Below are positions 8,562 through 10,026 of a DNA stretch of 10,026 nt, in pieces; the stretch's first letter is position 1; the number at the start of each line of letters is the position of its first letter. Under the pieces are notes generated by a model. That model was not told where the DNA came from, did no database searches, and was given only the letters and a program-made list of their open reading frames with translations. This DNA comes from Bordetella parapertussis (GTDB lineage Bacteria > Cyanobacteriota > Cyanobacteriia > PCC-6307 > Cyanobiaceae): NCBI GenBank assembly GCA_943324725.2, contig CALPMR020000088.1, positions 1 to 10,026 on the forward strand, given 5' to 3'. The position numbers were made by a program, and so were the translations under genes.

Positions 8562-8578
8562 CAGCGGCGCCACCGCTG
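8562..8578 (-). terminator. Probable terminator downstream of the oxygenase gene
   Basis: On the minus strand CAGCGG and CCGCTG form a perfect 6-bp stem with a 5-nt loop, followed by TTTGAG. It lies about 40 nt past the stop of the oxygenase gene and before mutY. The T-run has only three bases, so strength is doubtful. Overlapping repeats such as ACCGC/GCGGT offer alternative pairings. Confidence 0.4.
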
Positions 8579-8620
8579 AGGCGGTCGCCTGACGCCCCGC
8601 CGAACCCATCCTCGCCAGAC

Positions 8621-9409
8621 TCAGAACCCCCCAGGCCTGGGCCGCCCCGAAGACAGCGACACATTCACCACCGACGGAGCCACTGCCGACTGACCCACCG
8701 ACGACCGTGCCGGATCGGGCAGCTGGGGGCCGGGGGGCGAAGGCCGCGGCGCCTGGGGCACCGCCACCACGTTGAAGGCGATCGACCAGCGCTCCCCCGC
8801 ACCGCGGAACGGCGCCACCGAATGGGGCTGCCAGGCCGGAAACACATAAAAGTCACCGGGCACGGGCAACACGTACTCGGCCATGCCGGTGCGGAAGCTC
8901 TGGATGTGCCATTCCTCCGGCCCGTGGAAACAGAGCTGGCCGTCAAAGCTCTCGGCGTTGATCTGGGGTGGCACCTGCAGAAACAACACACCCGAGAAAC
9001 TGCCGCCATGGGTGTGGGTGGGGTTGTAATCACCCTGGCGCTGCACATTGAGCCAGAGATCGATCATCTGCAGGCCATAACGACCCGGCACCCAGGGGCC
9101 CCGCCCCTGGGGGGGCTGCTTGTCGATCACGTGGCGGATCCAGCGCTCACAGCCCGGCAGGATCACATCGCGGCAGAGCTCGATCACCGCCGGTTGATCC
9201 GGCCGCAGTTCCCGCTGCTGAAACAGCTGGCCGGCCAGTTTCGCGGCCGCATTTGGACTGGCCTCCGGGTTGGCCGCCACCTGGCGGGCCAGGTTCTGCA
9301 GATCGGCCAGCAAAGCCTCGCTCAGGCTGCCCTTGAGCAAGTAGCGGGGGAAAAGGCGGAGCACCTCCATCTCAGCGCCTTGCCCCGCCGGAGGCATCAA
9401 TCCACCCAT
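8621..9409 (-). CDS. Putative 2-oxoglutarate/Fe(II)-dependent oxygenase
   Basis: The protein has 262 residues. The core matches the putative 2OG-Fe(II) oxygenase family (TIGR02466 / 2OG-FeII_Oxy_5, also seen in cyanophages). MIDLWLNVQRQGDYNPTHTH (115-134) carries the first His pair (His132, His134), GGSFSGVLFLQVP follows, then GDFYVFPAWQPHSVAPFRG (185-203) with the distal His196, and ERWSIAFNV with Arg207, probably for 2-oxoglutarate. Such enzymes hydroxylate or otherwise oxidise a substrate using O2; the substrate is not known. About 90 N-terminal residues are helical and family-variable. The last 45 residues are Pro- and Ser-rich and look disordered. ATG 9409 is chosen over GTG 9415 because AAAGGAGAG lies at proper spacing. 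A strong hairpin falls inside the gene (9091-9111). No neighbour suggests a pathway. Confidence 0.8.
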   Translation of the reverse strand: MGGLMPPAGQGAEMEVLRLFPRYLLKGSLSEALLADLQNLARQVAANPEASPNAAAKLAGQLFQQRELRPDQPAVIELCRDVILPGCERWIRHVIDKQPPQGRGPWVPGRYGLQMIDLWLNVQRQGDYNPTHTHGGSFSGVLFLQVPPQINAESFDGQLCFHGPEEWHIQSFRTGMAEYVLPVPGDFYVFPAWQPHSVAPFRGAGERWSIAFNVVAVPQAPRPSPPGPQLPDPARSSVGQSAVAPSVVNVSLSSGRPRPGGF

Positions 9410-9416
9410 ACCCACA

Positions 9417-9425
9417 CTCTCCTTT
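9417..9425 (-). promoter_or_regulatory. Ribosome-binding site of the oxygenase gene
   Basis: On the minus strand AAAGGAGAG places GGAG (complement of 9419-9422) 9 nt before ATG 9409 and only 3 nt before GTG 9415. The spacing favours the ATG. It is the clearest Shine-Dalgarno sequence in the window. Confidence 0.7.
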
Positions 9426-9702
9426 CATAGAGGCTATCCCACCCCCAGGTGAATCCAGCGCCCGCTGGGACGAAGCCCACCCAAGGCGAGCTTCGGTACC
9501 TGATGCCACCAACCAACCGCTCTGATTACAGAAGTGCTCGCCCTCAGTCGTGCCCCTGAAACCGGCAATGACTCCTGCTGCGAAGGTATCGACCCCACCC
9601 AGGCGAAGTCCTCGCTGCCCGCAGCGATCAGCCCATCACGCAAACAGCCAGGCTCGTTACCCCCAGGCGCAGTGACCCACCCCGACCCCCAGTCGCAAAC
9701 TC
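9426..9702. other. Gene-free stretch upstream of the oxygenase gene, C-rich on the plus strand
   Basis: I find no convincing gene here. Open frames on both strands lack family features and run into the tandem repeat. The part nearest 9426 should hold the oxygenase promoter, but no clear -35/-10 pair is visible. At 9660-9690 four C-runs on the plus strand (G-runs on the minus) could form a G-quadruplex. Two short relatives of a motif in the adjacent repeat occur at 9589 and 9684. Confidence 0.5.
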
Positions 9703-10026
9703 CAGGCCACCCCACTCCAACAGCCAACACCCTCAAGCCACGAAACTCTCGACCCCAGTCGAGGTTTGCAGCCTGATGCGGCTAAGCCGACGTGCCGCCA
9801 GGCCGAGGCGTGCCCCATGTCGTCCAACTCCCAGCCCAAGTTCAGGCCACCCCACTCCAACAGCCAACACCCTCAAGCCACGAAACTCTCGACCCCAGTC
9901 AAGGTTCACAGCCTGATGCGGCTAAGCCGACGTACCGCCAGGCCGAGGCGTGCCCCATGTCGTCCAACTCCCAGCCCAAGTTCAGGCCACCCCACTCCAA
10001 CAGCCAACACCCTCAAGCCACGAAAC
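9703..10026. repeat. 140-bp tandem direct repeat, 2.3 copies, continuing past the window
   Basis: Copy 1 is 9703-9842, copy 2 is 9843-9982, and copy 3 starts at 9983 and is cut at 10026 with its first 44 bases matching. Copies 1 and 2 differ at four positions, all transitions (9761/9901, 9767/9907, 9768/9908, 9794/9934). The unit length is not a multiple of three, and copy 2 gains a stop in the frame open in copy 1 on the minus strand, so it is unlikely to encode a protein repeat. Each copy carries a small palindrome CGGCTAAGCCG (9779-9789, 9919-9929) and CTCGA/TCGAG arms (9748-9763), the latter broken by one change in copy 2. Composition is strongly skewed: 29 C against 8 G in 9703-9762. Origin and role are unknown. 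Confidence 0.95.

Noticed and set aside
9434..9776. Open frames of 100 (minus) and 80 (plus) codons near the right end
   Set aside because: They start in the C-rich gene-free stretch and end within the tandem repeat, lack family features, and reflect skewed composition.
9703..10026. CRISPR array
   Set aside because: The repeats are contiguous 140-bp units with no unique spacers, and no cas genes are present.

Overview
The window is a GC-rich chromosomal segment that reads like a picocyanobacterium of the Cyanobium/Synechococcus group. The MreB, SSB and adenosylhomocysteinase sequences match the forms I associate with that group. Two copies of the cyanobacterial octamer GCGATCGC (HIP1) are present, at 4062 and 7253. 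The assignment rests on family recognition by eye, not on a search. I see no tRNA, rRNA, insertion sequence or CRISPR array.

Layout. (1) Positions 1-3366, minus strand: a tight operon in the order mreB, mreC, mreD, then the 5' part of an ABC-transporter sugar-type solute-binding lipoprotein that runs off the left edge. Spacings are 5 nt, a 1-nt overlap (TGATG) and a 4-nt overlap (ATGA), so translational coupling is likely. (2) 3537-3941, plus strand: ssb, divergent from mreB, with a good intrinsic terminator at 4021-4046. (3) 4144-4785, minus: a DedA-family membrane protein. (4) 4988-6430, minus: ahcY. It is divergent from tsaE (6534-7070, plus) across a short region holding a palindrome with Shine-Dalgarno-like arms on both strands. 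(5) 7024-8217, minus: mutY, whose 3' end overlaps tsaE by 47 nt. Its C-terminal domain is a MutT-like module with a complete Nudix signature. (6) 8318-8620: no secure gene, only a weak 58-codon frame and a probable terminator. (7) 8621-9409, minus: a 2-oxoglutarate/Fe(II) oxygenase-like protein. (8) 9426-10026: no gene. It holds a C-rich tract, a possible G-quadruplex on the minus strand, and 2.3 copies of a 140-bp tandem repeat that continues past the right edge.

Functionally most of the window is housekeeping: cell shape (MreBCD), single-stranded DNA protection (SSB), the methyl cycle (AhcY), tRNA t6A modification (TsaE) and oxidised-guanine repair (MutY-MutT). The less ordinary parts are the solute-binding protein coupled to mreBCD, the MutY-MutT fusion, the stand-alone oxygenase and the 140-bp repeat. 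I do not see a clear novel multi-gene system.
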